Assembly: GCA_017454425.1 (NCBI GenBank)
Contig: JAFTCZ010000017.1
Span: 1-24,429 of the forward strand
From: Clostridia bacterium
GTDB lineage: Bacteria; Bacillota_A; Clostridia; Christensenellales; UBA1242
Direction of reading: 5' to 3'
Length of the DNA stretch: 24,429 nucleotides
In this document: piece by piece, positions 14,955 through 24,429 of the stretch
Position numbering within the stretch: the stretch's first letter is position 1
Layout: each line of letters starts with the position of its first letter
Program-made: the position numbers and the translations under genes
Notes under the pieces: model-generated
What the model was told of the DNA's origin: nothing
The model's database searches: none
The model's input: the letters and a program-made list of their open reading frames with translations, nothing else

Positions 14955-17900
14955 CTAATTTGTGTGATTGTAATTAAGTTTTGGCAATAAACCGCTTGAA
15001 ATATCCCAATTGCCATTGTTAACCTTTGACTTAATTTCGGTTGTATCAATTAATATCTCAAATGATTCGGCTCCGCTATTAAGTGCTTCGCCAAATACGC
15101 CATACAGTTTTTGGGTTACTAGATTGCTATTAACTTCTACTTCAATATCTCCACAATAATAGTATGATGAATATATAGATATTGTGTTTTGGTTATAGGT
15201 GTTGTCATCGCCTTTATCTTGTACAAACTTGAAAGTATTTCCACTTATGGTAGTTGTCCCTACTTTGTAAACTTGACTTTCGTTTTCTTCTGCTGTTGTT
15301 ATTCCGGTAAAGATTTGTTTTGTTGTATAACAATCTTGAATAAGCACAGTTAATACTTGGCTTGTCAAAGAACCCGGTGTCTGAAGCTTTCCTATCACAT
15401 AACCTAGGTATGTGTCAATTTTGCACATATTGATGCGAAGTGTTGTAACAGTGTTTGACCTATCTGCCCTGCCAACAAGTGCACCAACATACATGTTGCT
15501 TGCTGTTGCCTCAATGTTTACCTTTGCATAAATTCGGCTTATTGCACCTATGTTTGCAACAGCAAACAAACCACCTATGTATGACTCTTGTGTATATCCA
15601 CTAATAACCAACTTAATAGATTCAGAGCCCGCAATTTGATTGTTGGTATAAACTATGATGTTTTGAACATTGTTAGATTTGCAATTTAATGCCAAACCAC
15701 CAAAACTGATAGCATAGTCAGTTTGTGTTGTTGACAATTCCATACCAACTATGATGCAAATATTTAGGTCATAAACACTTGCTGTGTTTGCTATGGTGCC
15801 AAACACACTATATTTGTCTATTTTGTTTGTACTATCGGTCACTTTTGGATATGAAAGTACAAATAATGTATGTCCATTGCCGTTTAGATTACTTATTAAA
15901 TTTGGCTGCTGTATAAATGCACTAGTAACAATTATGTTTTTGGTTAACACAAAGTCATAATCATTGCCTGCTTTGCAGTATTCATACAATTGTTCATAGT
16001 CTATTATCTCAAGTGGCATTGCCATGCCGTCACCTGTATAATATTTTGAGTGTTTGGTTTCGTCATTATAATATCTTGCCAACATACAAACGCCATAGTT
16101 GTATGCATCATCTTGCACCCAAATTGATTGATTTTGCAATGATGGCGTTGTTGCTGTTTTGTGATATTTTGCATCACCACCATCATTATAATATTTAATT
16201 ACATATGCTGCACAATTTGATGCAGACAACCCAACACCCGTTAGTGCCCCACCAAGATTGTTTTGAGTTGTCGTACGATATACCTGACGCCCTATGATGT
16301 ATGAGTTTTTCAAAGTTATATTAAGACCTGTTATGCCACCGAATTTTGAAGTATTGTTTGTGTCAAATACAAAGTCAGCATATACATAACACCCATTAAC
16401 TTCACTTTCGTTTCTTCCTATCAATCCACCTATATATGCATTGGTGTTTTGAATATCAAAAATTATGGTTGTATAATTTGGTGCAACATAATACATAGGT
16501 ACATCAAACGATTCTTCGCCAGCAAATTCATAATTTGCAAGTTCGATTATGCTTTCATCAATAATATCGCCTAGGCTGCAATCAAACACAACACCAAAGT
16601 TTGTGTTTGCAAGCAATCCAAATGGTGCATCAAAATTAATTGTAACAGAAAGCAAATTATTGCTTACGCTTAAGCGTATTCCGCTTATTATTATTCTTGG
16701 AACACTATTAAACAAAGGATTTGCTACCTGAATGTAAACATCATCAGCAACAATGCGATTTGCTTTTATATTGGTTATTGATAAAGTAGATGTTGGCGTC
16801 ATTTTTGCAACATTTTGTGCATTCATTAACAAAATGTTTGCATCACTAATATCGCTAAATGCTTGGCCATTTGCAAGAAGGTCAACATCTGTACAAATCA
16901 AAAGTCTTGCGCGCGCGTCTTCCGGAATGTTATTAATAAGTGTGCTTGGGGCAACAAGATAAAATATGTTTTCTTGATTTTGTGCAGCAGGTTTGATTGC
17001 AAAGTTTGTTGGGTTTGTTCGGGCACTGTTTTCTTCAGCCCAAATTTGTGCATTGGTTAAATCACTGATTGTAAGTGTTGTTACATTTATACATTTTGTA
17101 AACTGACCTATCATATTTGGCGCATAATAAACTTTTGTAAATGCTGTCGCATAATTAGGACTACCAGTAACAATGTTTATAATTGCATCAACTATTACTT
17201 TTTCGTTGTAGTCATAAATTAGTCCCGTGCCGACAACACAAGTCTTAATAACACCACTTATGTTATTGTCCGCAACATAACCAATTGCACCAGCCATATA
17301 TAAGTTGTTTGTCGTACCAACATATGCAACATCAATCATACCATATGCAACAGTATTATTAATTTGATAATTTGTGCTGTTTGTGCAACCAACAAGTCCA
17401 CCAATTGTTCGCACCACATTACCACTAGATTGCATAACAATCTTGCCATATGTTGCACTATTTGTGATAATTGTTTGTACAGACGCACTATCAAGCAGTC
17501 CGACAATACCACCAACATTGGCTGTGCCAGTTGCATTAATCAAATTGGTGGTATCATCACAAATTGTTATGTCACCTATTGCCAAAACTGAGTCAACAAC
17601 TTTTGCCGCAGTTGATAACGCAGAAACAACTTTTCCTACTACTCCACCAATATTGCTTTCTTGGGTGTTTGTAACAACCATATCGCCATATACTATGCCA
17701 TATCCCAAAACAGCATTATTTGAAGGGTTAAACAAACCAACAAGCCCACCAATGTTTAATTGAACCTGAGCACAAACTGCAAAGGCTTGTGCTGATTTGT
17801 AAATTGTTGCGTTTTGAATTTTTGAGGTGCCCAATACTACACCAACACCGCTTCCAAAACTAACACTTCCGCTTCCGCTTAACTTAATACTACCTTTTAG

Positions 17901-20900
17901 TTCAGTAGAAATGTTGTTGATTATTGCATTTTGCAAATAACCTACAAGGCCACCAATATAAACATTTGCATTTGCTGTTATGTTGCCGGAAAGTGTTAAC
18001 CCAAAGTTTGCCTTGGCTGCGCTTGCACTGTGAATTGTGTGTGCCCCGCTTACTCGGCCCACAAGACCACCAATTGCACTTTCTTGTGTAATTGTCAAGT
18101 TGTCAAAATTATATGCAAAACTACCATAATCGCCCGAATAAACGCTTGATAATTCTTTATTTGTTAAATCATAAGAAATGTCACCAATCAAGCCACCAAT
18201 ATATACACTGCTTGTTGTTGTTCCTTCACATTCAACAATTCCGTTAACTTGACAGTTATAAACTTTTACATCATTCAACGCTTTTCCAACTAGTCCACCA
18301 AACACTTCATCTAAATGTACAACAAGAGTGTCATTTTGTGCTTCTATTTGTTTTTGTTGACTTTCTTCGGTCCATTCATAATCAACACTTGCAATCGTAA
18401 TGCTTATATTGTTAAATGAGCAATTTTCAGCTGATGTACACAATAATGATTTTATACATACGGCATTTGTTGTTTGAATATAAAATTCAAAGTTTATGTT
18501 GTTAAGAGTTAAGTTTTTGGCATTCCCAAAAATTGGTTGATAAGCATCATCTACAATTATTCGAACTGTGGTCATGCTGTTTTCTAACATCACACCATTA
18601 AGAGTAATGTTTTCTGCATTAAATGCCTGTGGCGCTGTGTTTGTTTGATTTATATCATTAATTAAAGTATATGTTGATTTTGCGCCATATGCATATTGCA
18701 AATCTTGGTTCCATTCATCAAAATTTTGTATTGTTGTGCCCGGAACTGTGTTGCTTGTCACAAGCACTGGCATAATTCGACTTGTTTTGTCTGTATCAAC
18801 AGACCAAATACCACTGTTTGCAGACAAACCGCTAAATACTATGCTTTCTTGTTTTAAGATTTCGAGATAAGAAACATCATAACCCTGAACAAAGGTAGAA
18901 TACAATTGATTGTAAGGTTGAAGGTTGCCTACTTCGTTGTCAAATACAACTTGGTTGTATGTGCCACCATTATTAACTGCAAATATTCCATATTTTTTAC
19001 TGCTGTATTTTTCTGTTTGGGTCTCGTCTTCTGCAGAACGAACAAGGAATATGTCTTTTTTATTTGTAGACAAGTACATACCTATTGCATTGCCCTTATA
19101 ATTGACCGTTGAGTAATTGTAAGTCGAATTTTGTGGCATTTTATTCAGCGCAACAATTGTTGTTTCTCGATTTGTTAAAATTTGGCCAATCAAACAGCCA
19201 ACAAGCCCACCAACGCAATTTTTTGCATATACAAACGATGTTGTGTATACTCGGTCCAAACCAGAAATTGCGGTTCCGCTGGTATCTGCCTGTGTCCCAA
19301 ATAAATTATCTATGCTTGATGTATCAAATTGAGAAATTTCTTTTGATGTTGCAATTCCTATCAAACCACCCGCAATAAGTGCTTTTTTTGATGTTGTTTC
19401 TATGCGAGTATAACTATCGGTTATCAAACCACCATAGTTAAGGCCAACCAAACCACCAATTGCGATGCTGTTTGTGTTTGCAAATATATCCAAATTGCCA
19501 AGTGTGTCGTTGACATCTGTAATGCTTAAGCCTAGGGTATCTAGTGTTGTTTGAGTATTTTCATCATAATCAACACTACTGCATGTTATGCTTCCGCGGT
19601 TTTCACCAACCAAACCACCAGCTACAAACCCTGTCGAGATTATGCGTTGAACATAGTTTTGTGCAGGTGCAAGCACAAAACTTGCATGTGACAATTCTAC
19701 ATTTTGGTCAACAAGACCTACAACACTTCCGGCGTGCTCGGCACTAACCGAAATAGTGTTTGCATCAACTGTTAAATATTTTGAAATAAATTTTTTATTA
19801 TCACTTGTACTTGTTAAAATTCCTGCAATTGCACCAGCATATGATATTTTGTTGCTATCATTATTTAATGATGTATTGTCAAACCCATAAACTTTTGAGT
19901 CTGTTGTAATGTATGACGCGCTGACTGATACACTTGCAGAAATTCCACTAAGTTGTGAATCTTCTATCAGTCCAGCAAGACCACCTACTACTTGATAACC
20001 AACAATTTGACTTCCATCAACGCCTGATATGTTAATGCTAGAAACAATACTATTAGAAATCTTTCCTGCCAAAACACCAACTACATCATAGTCACCGGCA
20101 ATAATACCGTCCCCAAGGCTTATATTTAGGCTTGATATGCTTGAAGCATTTATCATCTTAAACAATCCAAGCATTTCATTTGATGTTGCCGAAGCATTGC
20201 TGTCTGTGATGAAATTAATATTCTTGATGGCAAGGCCGTTTCCTTGAAGGTGAGCTTTTAATTCATATTTATAAGAATTTTGAGGGAAGTTTGTTCCTTC
20301 ATATGCAGCAAAATCAATATCTGCAATTATGCGATAATAATAATTGTTTTCATAATAATTTTTAATTTGTGCTTTTTGAGTTTCGGTTAATTGACTATCT
20401 TCATAATCACCAAAATACTTATTCCAATCGCTTGCACTTGCAAGTACAACAGGATTTTTTGCACTACCCCATTCATAATTTGAGATATATGCCAAGGCAT
20501 CTTGGGTTTGTTGGGTTATGCGAGAGCCATAACTTATTGTATTTGCGGCAACCAAATTTACAACAACTTTATCTTCGCTTTGTGTATAAATTTGCCATAT
20601 ATAGTTTTCTTTTCGGTCTTCATCTGTTTCTTCTTCTTTGTCAAACACAGAAAAACCATACAAATTACTTGCTATAAGAGTGTTGTTTGCAAGGCCATAA
20701 GCTGCTTCGGCAGAATGTTTTATGATATTATTTTGCCCCAAATAATAACACCCTTTAACTTTGCCATAATCTTGCAATGTTTGTTGACTATTAACACCAA
20801 CAAATACTCCGCCAACAATAGAATTTACTGATTGTATGCGTGACAATGACAAACTTGTGCTGATTGTTCCATTGTTTTGATAAACCATACCACCAACACC

Positions 20901-23900
20901 AGCACTGCTGTAAAGTGAAATGTTTGACAAACTGTTGTCAACAAAACCGCTGTTTGTGTGCACAAGACCTGCTACTGTGCCCTGTGACTTAATGCCACCT
21001 TTTGTTGTAGAAGTATTTTCAGCTTCTTCGGTAACATCACTATACCCGCCCAAGGTATAACAACCATAAATTTTTGCACTGTTTGTTTGCAATGCAACAA
21101 GACCGGCTGTTTTTGTGTTTGATGCACTAGAGGTTGCTGTGTTAACTAGATATCCGCCCTGATAATAACTAGCAGATATAACATTTTCATTAACACCCGC
21201 AATACCTGCAATATACCCGCCAGCAAAAATGTTAAATGCAGATGCCTTGTTTGGGTGATTTTCACCATCTATTCCATTCGAAATACTTATGCCAGTATTA
21301 AGTTCGATATCACCGCTCCTACCCACACGAGCGTTTGTGATATAACCATTGTTTGTTCCTACAATACCACCTATGTGTGTGTTCAAACTAGAAATTGTTG
21401 AATTGTATCCACCTGTTAAGATAAACACACTTGCTGGATATAGTGCCAAATCATCTACCAGCCCATCATAAATAGATTTTGCATAACCCGAAACAATGCG
21501 ATTGTCATCATAATTAAATGTATCGAGTGTGCTTTCAAATCCATTATCATTAAGCGCCTGATTGTTTGTAAGCTCAAAACTGTTTGTTTCGAGGTTTAGG
21601 CGTTTATAATCAAACACTTTTGCCCAATCAACTGTTTTTGCAGTTTCGGTTTTTGTTCCGTTGTTTTCAGTAATTGTGATAGGAAGCACAATTTCATCAA
21701 AAGCCACAACATCAACATTATATACAATTCCATAGTTAATTCCGGCAACAAATCCAAAATCGACATTCGATTTATCCATTGCATCAACAAAAACCAAAGG
21801 TGAAATATCCAAAATTAAATTGCGAATTAATGTGTTTTCACCAATTGTTGTAAACAAACCTGCTGTTATGTTGTCTGCTGCTGCATTTTTTTGTTCGGAC
21901 AAATCAAAGCTGCGCAATACTACACGATGGCTGTTAAAATCAAGATTTGTTACATTCAAAGCAAAAGGAACCCAATTATCAAGAACAATGTCTGTGGTTA
22001 AGATATAATAACCACCTGTTGCTGATTTTAATTTCTTAAAGTCATCAACATTATCGATGTGCAAAGGTGCTTCTTCTGTACTTCCTACTTCGACATTAAG
22101 CGCAAATTCATAATTGATGGTTTGCAAGATTGCATATGATTTGTCACTTATGTCTGTTGTTAGGCCGTATGTATATTCACCGGTTGTTAAATCTTTTGTA
22201 TAATAAATGTATGCCTGAACTTTTAGTGTTTGGGCCTGCGTTGTTGGAACAAGGCCAATCACCCTGTAATATTTGTGACCACTAAGGCTAATTTCTTCTA
22301 CTCTAAAATACTCATAGTCGCCGGCAACAAGAGGTCGGTTGTTATAAGTCCATGCAATAAACTCATCAGAAATTTCTGTAATTTCGTTCCAAGACTTACC
22401 TAGTTTGCCTTTGTTTGTTTCACTTTCGGCATCATAAGAATATTCGTCATGATACATTGTAAGAGTTGTGTATATGTTTGTGTAAATTGAAAGTGCATCG
22501 CTGTATGTATTTGTGCTTTCGTTGTAAGTTATGTGATAACCACCACTTAGGTCATTTGCATCAAGAGCCTTTGGAACAACTTTGTCAACAACCACAAAAG
22601 TATATTTTTGTATATCAACAACTTGCCCGTCTTGTGTTACGGTTATTGTGATAACTGCCTCTTCTCCATTTTGTGCATTTACAATAGCATATAAGTCATC
22701 AATAGAACTTTTTGTTGCATTTGTTATGTAATTTGTTGAAATTAAAGTTCCGTCACTGTTGTAAATATTTAGGGCATTATTTCCACTTGGCTCGAGAACA
22801 TTTGTTTCGATCGTAACGGTTGTGTTACGAAGATTTGTACTTAACCTAAATGGAATTTTTTGGCCCTGTGTTGCAAGATATGTTGCGTTGTCTGCAACTG
22901 CAGTTTTTACATCAATAATATTTACTGTTGACACAAAGCCCGGATAGAGGGCATAAACAACATCTCGGTCAAACGCATTTACATACCCCTCTCCTTCAAG
23001 CAATTTGGCATCAAAGTTGACATAATAGCAATTTGTGTTACTTTCGGTTACACTTTTTGGCACATATGTTGCAACATAATATGTTCCATCAAAAAATTCT
23101 TCGTTGGTTAATGAAATACCCGTAAGTTTGCGCAAAATTAATTTGCCATCTTGATAAACCGAGCCATTAGGAATTTCGATATATTCAAACTTGTTATCTG
23201 GCAAAAGTCGCTTGCAATATTGTGTAAAGAATATTGTAGTGTTTTGCAATTCGCTAGAATAAACTTCTATGAATTCATAGTTTGAGAATGAATAATCAAC
23301 ATTTAATTTGAATACTCCTCTGCCACCCGGAATAATTGTGTGTGAACTTTGAGTACTGTTATCGTCTATTTTGTCTGCGCCACCAAAATAATATGTTGCA
23401 AATACACTTGCAATAGGTGTTGGCAAAATATTAACTGTTAGGCTTGCAACAACTATGTTGTTTTGCCTAAATACTATGGTTTGAGTAACTGTTTCGGTAA
23501 GGTATTTGTAATTTTCATTTACTGAAATTGTGTGTGTAAATTCATATTTACCATTGTTTTGCACGACATTTGCATCTTGTACAATATTTAAGTAACTTCC
23601 ACCCTCAAAGGTTGGCATACTGTTTACATTTGATGTCAACACAACTTGCAAGTCATCACTTGTGTACAAATCAATACTTGCTATGTCTAGATAAGCATCA
23701 GGAACAATTTTGATATCGAATGCAAATCTATTTTCGCCTTCTGTCACTGCATAATTTATTGGTGAATAATAAACATCATTTGCATAAGCATATTTTAACA
23801 AGTATGAATATTCGACAGACACATTGCCATTTAATCTCATTGTGATGTTGTCGCTCATCTTAACATCAACAAAATATTTGTTTGTTGTTGTATCAAGTAC

Positions 23901-24429
23901 CCATTCTTTATTGTTAAAACTAATAAATGTTTTGTCGGCAGAACTAACATAATATCTAATATATGCAATGTCATCTAAACCATACGGAACATTAAGAACA
24001 TCTATCCTATAATTGTCACCCGTGTGGGCACTAACTTCGACACCACCAATCAATTGTTTATCTTCGCCTAATGAGTCGGTAAACAAGTTTATCATAGAAA
24101 CATCAGCACTTACCAAAAAGTCAAATGTTTGATTGTTTTGAGTATCTTGCAGTGATACAAGCATCAAAGAATAAACGCCAGGCAAAGTAAATGATAATGT
24201 TGCTTCCCCAACATTTTTGTAAGTTGCTTGTTGAATGTTTAATCCGGCATATGATTGCTTTGGCATTAATACAACATCATAACTTGCCAAATTATCTAAG
24301 CCCTCAAGCAATGTTGATTGGCAAACGCAGGTTTCTACACCCCTTGGAAGTGTAAACACCTCGATGCAGTGGAGCAGTGACGCACCCCATTCCCTGTATG
24401 CTGTCCATACAGAATCCACAGGTGAACCA
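14955..24429 (-). CDS. Giant GLUG-repeat surface protein, 5'-truncated by window edge
   Basis: More than 3150 residues in one uninterrupted frame that stays open to the right end. The GTG at 24419 lacks a ribosome binding site and a signal peptide, so the true start is probably outside. Numbering below counts from that GTG. About 1-780 is non-repetitive, beta-rich and Ig-like. From about 785 there are repeated modules, each opening with a strand-turn unit such as 'HIDNVDDFKKLKSATGGYYI' (about 785), 'SDWNKYF' (about 1329), 'DEWNQDL' (about 1900), and 'DYEQLYEYCKAGNDYDFVL' (about 2805). These carry roughly two dozen GLUG motifs (IGGLVG, GGIVG, AGAIAG and variants) between about 1015 and 2980. 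The end, 'WDISSGLLPKLNYNHTN', closes a module; there is no LPxTG, SLH or membrane anchor after it. GLUG proteins are secreted beta-solenoid adhesins or surface proteins. Attachment must lie in the missing N-terminus or be non-covalent. Stop codon TAG. Confidence 0.85.
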   Translation of the reverse strand, partial: GSPVDSVWTAYREWGASLLHCIEVFTLPRGVETCVCQSTLLEGLDNLASYDVVLMPKQSYAGLNIQQATYKNVGEATLSFTLPGVYSLMLVSLQDTQNNQTFDFLVSADVSMINLFTDSLGEDKQLIGGVEVSAHTGDNYRIDVLNVPYGLDDIAYIRYYVSSADKTFISFNNKEWVLDTTTNKYFVDVKMSDNITMRLNGNVSVEYSYLLKYAYANDVYYSPINYAVTEGENRFAFDIKIVPDAYLDIASIDLYTSDDLQVVLTSNVNSMPTFEGGSYLNIVQDANVVQNNGKYEFTHTISVNENYKYLTETVTQTIVFRQNNIVVASLTVNILPTPIASVFATYYFGGADKIDDNSTQSSHTIIPGGRGVFKLNVDYSFSNYEFIEVYSSELQNTTIFFTQYCKRLLPDNKFEYIEIPNGSVYQDGKLILRKLTGISLTNEEFFDGTYYVATYVPKSVTESNTNCYYVNFDAKLLEGEGYVNAFDRDVVYALYPGFVSTVNIIDVKTAVADNATYLATQGQKIPFRLSTNLRNTTVTIETNVLEPSGNNALNIYNSDGTLISTNYITNATKSSIDDLYAIVNAQNGEEAVITITVTQDGQVVDIQKYTFVVVDKVVPKALDANDLSGGYHITYNESTNTYSDALSIYTNIYTTLTMYHDEYSYDAESETNKGKLGKSWNEITEISDEFIAWTYNNRPLVAGDYEYFRVEEISLSGHKYYRVIGLVPTTQAQTLKVQAYIYYTKDLTTGEYTYGLTTDISDKSYAILQTINYEFALNVEVGSTEEAPLHIDNVDDFKKLKSATGGYYILTTDIVLDNWVPFALNVTNLDFNSHRVVLRSFDLSEQKNAAADNITAGLFTTIGENTLIRNLILDISPLVFVDAMDKSNVDFGFVAGINYGIVYNVDVVAFDEIVLPITITENNGTKTETAKTVDWAKVFDYKRLNLETNSFELTNNQALNDNGFESTLDTFNYDDNRIVSGYAKSIYDGLVDDLALYPASVFILTGGYNSTISSLNTHIGGIVGTNNGYITNARVGRSGDIELNTGISISNGIDGENHPNKASAFNIFAGGYIAGIAGVNENVISASYYQGGYLVNTATSSASNTKTAGLVALQTNSAKIYGCYTLGGYSDVTEEAENTSTTKGGIKSQGTVAGLVHTNSGFVDNSLSNISLYSSAGVGGMVYQNNGTISTSLSLSRIQSVNSIVGGVFVGVNSQQTLQDYGKVKGCYYLGQNNIIKHSAEAAYGLANNTLIASNLYGFSVFDKEEETDEDRKENYIWQIYTQSEDKVVVNLVAANTISYGSRITQQTQDALAYISNYEWGSAKNPVVLASASDWNKYFGDYEDSQLTETQKAQIKNYYENNYYYRIIADIDFAAYEGTNFPQNSYKYELKAHLQGNGLAIKNINFITDSNASATSNEMLGLFKMINASSISSLNISLGDGIIAGDYDVVGVLAGKISNSIVSSINISGVDGSQIVGYQVVGGLAGLIEDSQLSGISASVSVSASYITTDSKVYGFDNTSLNNDSNKISYAGAIAGILTSTSDNKKFISKYLTVDANTISVSAEHAGSVVGLVDQNVELSHASFVLAPAQNYVQRIISTGFVAGGLVGENRGSITCSSVDYDENTQTTLDTLGLSITDVNDTLGNLDIFANTNSIAIGGLVGLNYGGLITDSYTRIETTSKKALIAGGLIGIATSKEISQFDTSSIDNLFGTQADTSGTAISGLDRVYTTSFVYAKNCVGGLVGCLIGQILTNRETTIVALNKMPQNSTYNYSTVNYKGNAIGMYLSTNKKDIFLVRSAEDETQTEKYSSKKYGIFAVNNGGTYNQVVFDNEVGNLQPYNQLYSTFVQGYDVSYLEILKQESIVFSGLSANSGIWSVDTDKTSRIMPVLVTSNTVPGTTIQNFDEWNQDLQYAYGAKSTYTLINDINQTNTAPQAFNAENITLNGVMLENSMTTVRIIVDDAYQPIFGNAKNLTLNNINFEFYIQTTNAVCIKSLLCTSAENCSFNNISITIASVDYEWTEESQQKQIEAQNDTLVVHLDEVFGGLVGKALNDVKVYNCQVNGIVECEGTTTSSVYIGGLIGDISYDLTNKELSSVYSGDYGSFAYNFDNLTITQESAIGGLVGRVSGAHTIHSASAAKANFGLTLSGNITANANVYIGGLVGYLQNAIINNISTELKGSIKLSGSGSVSFGSGVGVVLGTSKIQNATIYKSAQAFAVCAQVQLNIGGLVGLFNPSNNAVLGYGIVYGDMVVTNTQESNIGGVVGKVVSALSTAAKVVDSVLAIGDITICDDTTNLINATGTANVGGIVGLLDSASVQTIITNSATYGKIVMQSSGNVVRTIGGLVGCTNSTNYQINNTVAYGMIDVAYVGTTNNLYMAGAIGYVADNNISGVIKTCVVGTGLIYDYNEKVIVDAIINIVTGSPNYATAFTKVYYAPNMIGQFTKCINVTTLTISDLTNAQIWAEENSARTNPTNFAIKPAAQNQENIFYLVAPSTLINNIPEDARARLLICTDVDLLANGQAFSDISDANILLMNAQNVAKMTPTSTLSITNIKANRIVADDVYIQVANPLFNSVPRIIISGIRLSVSNNLLSVTINFDAPFGLLANTNFGVVFDCSLGDIIDESIIELANYEFAGEESFDVPMYYVAPNYTTIIFDIQNTNAYIGGLIGRNESEVNGCYVYADFVFDTNNTSKFGGITGLNITLKNSYIIGRQVYRTTTQNNLGGALTGVGLSASNCAAYVIKYYNDGGDAKYHKTATTPSLQNQSIWVQDDAYNYGVCMLARYYNDETKHSKYYTGDGMAMPLEIIDYEQLYEYCKAGNDYDFVLTKNIIVTSAFIQQPNLISNLNGNGHTLFVLSYPKVTDSTNKIDKYSVFGTIANTASVYDLNICIIVGMELSTTQTDYAISFGGLALNCKSNNVQNIIVYTNNQIAGSESIKLVISGYTQESYIGGLFAVANIGAISRIYAKVNIEATASNMYVGALVGRADRSNTVTTLRINMCKIDTYLGYVIGKLQTPGSLTSQVLTVLIQDCYTTKQIFTGITTAEENESQVYKVGTTTISGNTFKFVQDKGDDNTYNQNTISIYSSYYYCGDIEVEVNSNLVTQKLYGVFGEALNSGAESFEILIDTTEIKSKVNNGNWDISSGLLPKLNYNHTN

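Noticed and set aside
14955..15020. LPxTG-type sorting signal in 'LLPKLNY' at the end of the giant protein
   Set aside because: It lacks the T-G and there is no hydrophobic segment or basic tail; it is the normal end of a GLUG module.
24417..24419. GTG as the true start of the giant protein gene
   Set aside because: The frame stays open to the window end, there is no ribosome binding site, and no signal peptide follows.

Overview
The window is an AT-rich stretch (mostly about one third G+C) from a spore-forming, Gram-positive-type anaerobe, most likely an uncultured gut-type Clostridia. The signs are a Ger(x)C-like germination protein at the left edge, a rubrerythrin, a SipW-type (Ser-His) signal peptidase with several exported substrates, a separate Ser-Lys signal peptidase I, strong GGAGG ribosome binding sites and sigma-A-like promoters with 17-base spacers. 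Lineage is inferred from gene content only. No tRNA, rRNA, CRISPR array, transposase or phage gene was seen.

Layout, left to right. (1) 2-1030 (+): 3' part of a Ger(x)C germinant-receptor subunit, followed by intergenic repeats. (2) 1408-2486 (-): rpsF-ssb-rpsR operon with its promoter and terminator. (3) 2635-8005 (-): an export locus of about 5.4 kb. Its first gene is a SipW-like signal peptidase with a long cytosolic N-terminal extension. It is followed closely by a 461-aa and a 182-aa exported protein. Two more exported proteins, which are paralogues of each other, follow with their own promoters. All four have an N-terminal hydrophobic segment ending in T-x-A-[YA]-F, the signature of SipW substrates such as TasA and camelysin. 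(4) 8432-9043 (+): rubrerythrin. (5) 9073-13254 (-): an unfamiliar 1393-aa cytosolic protein whose N-terminus looks like a decayed HAD-IIB phosphatase, followed by low-complexity and coiled-coil stretches; a 16-base perfect palindrome sits on its predicted transcription start. (6) 13399-13929 and 14133-14819 (+): inorganic pyrophosphatase and signal peptidase I (lepB). (7) 14955-24429 (-): more than 3150 residues of a giant GLUG-repeat surface protein, running off the right edge.

How it fits together: much of the window serves the cell surface. SipW probably processes the four neighbouring substrates into a fibre or matrix. LepB may process ordinary Sec substrates, perhaps including the giant protein. 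The ribosomal operon, pyrophosphatase and rubrerythrin are housekeeping or stress genes.

The intergenic spaces hold three short interspersed repeat families. A and B share TGTCAT ends. C is built from GTGCATAGTAC inverted repeats plus ACTATTCGCAAAA. The best candidates for something undescribed are the SipW/four-substrate locus, the HAD-derived 1393-aa protein with its palindromic operator, and repeat family C.
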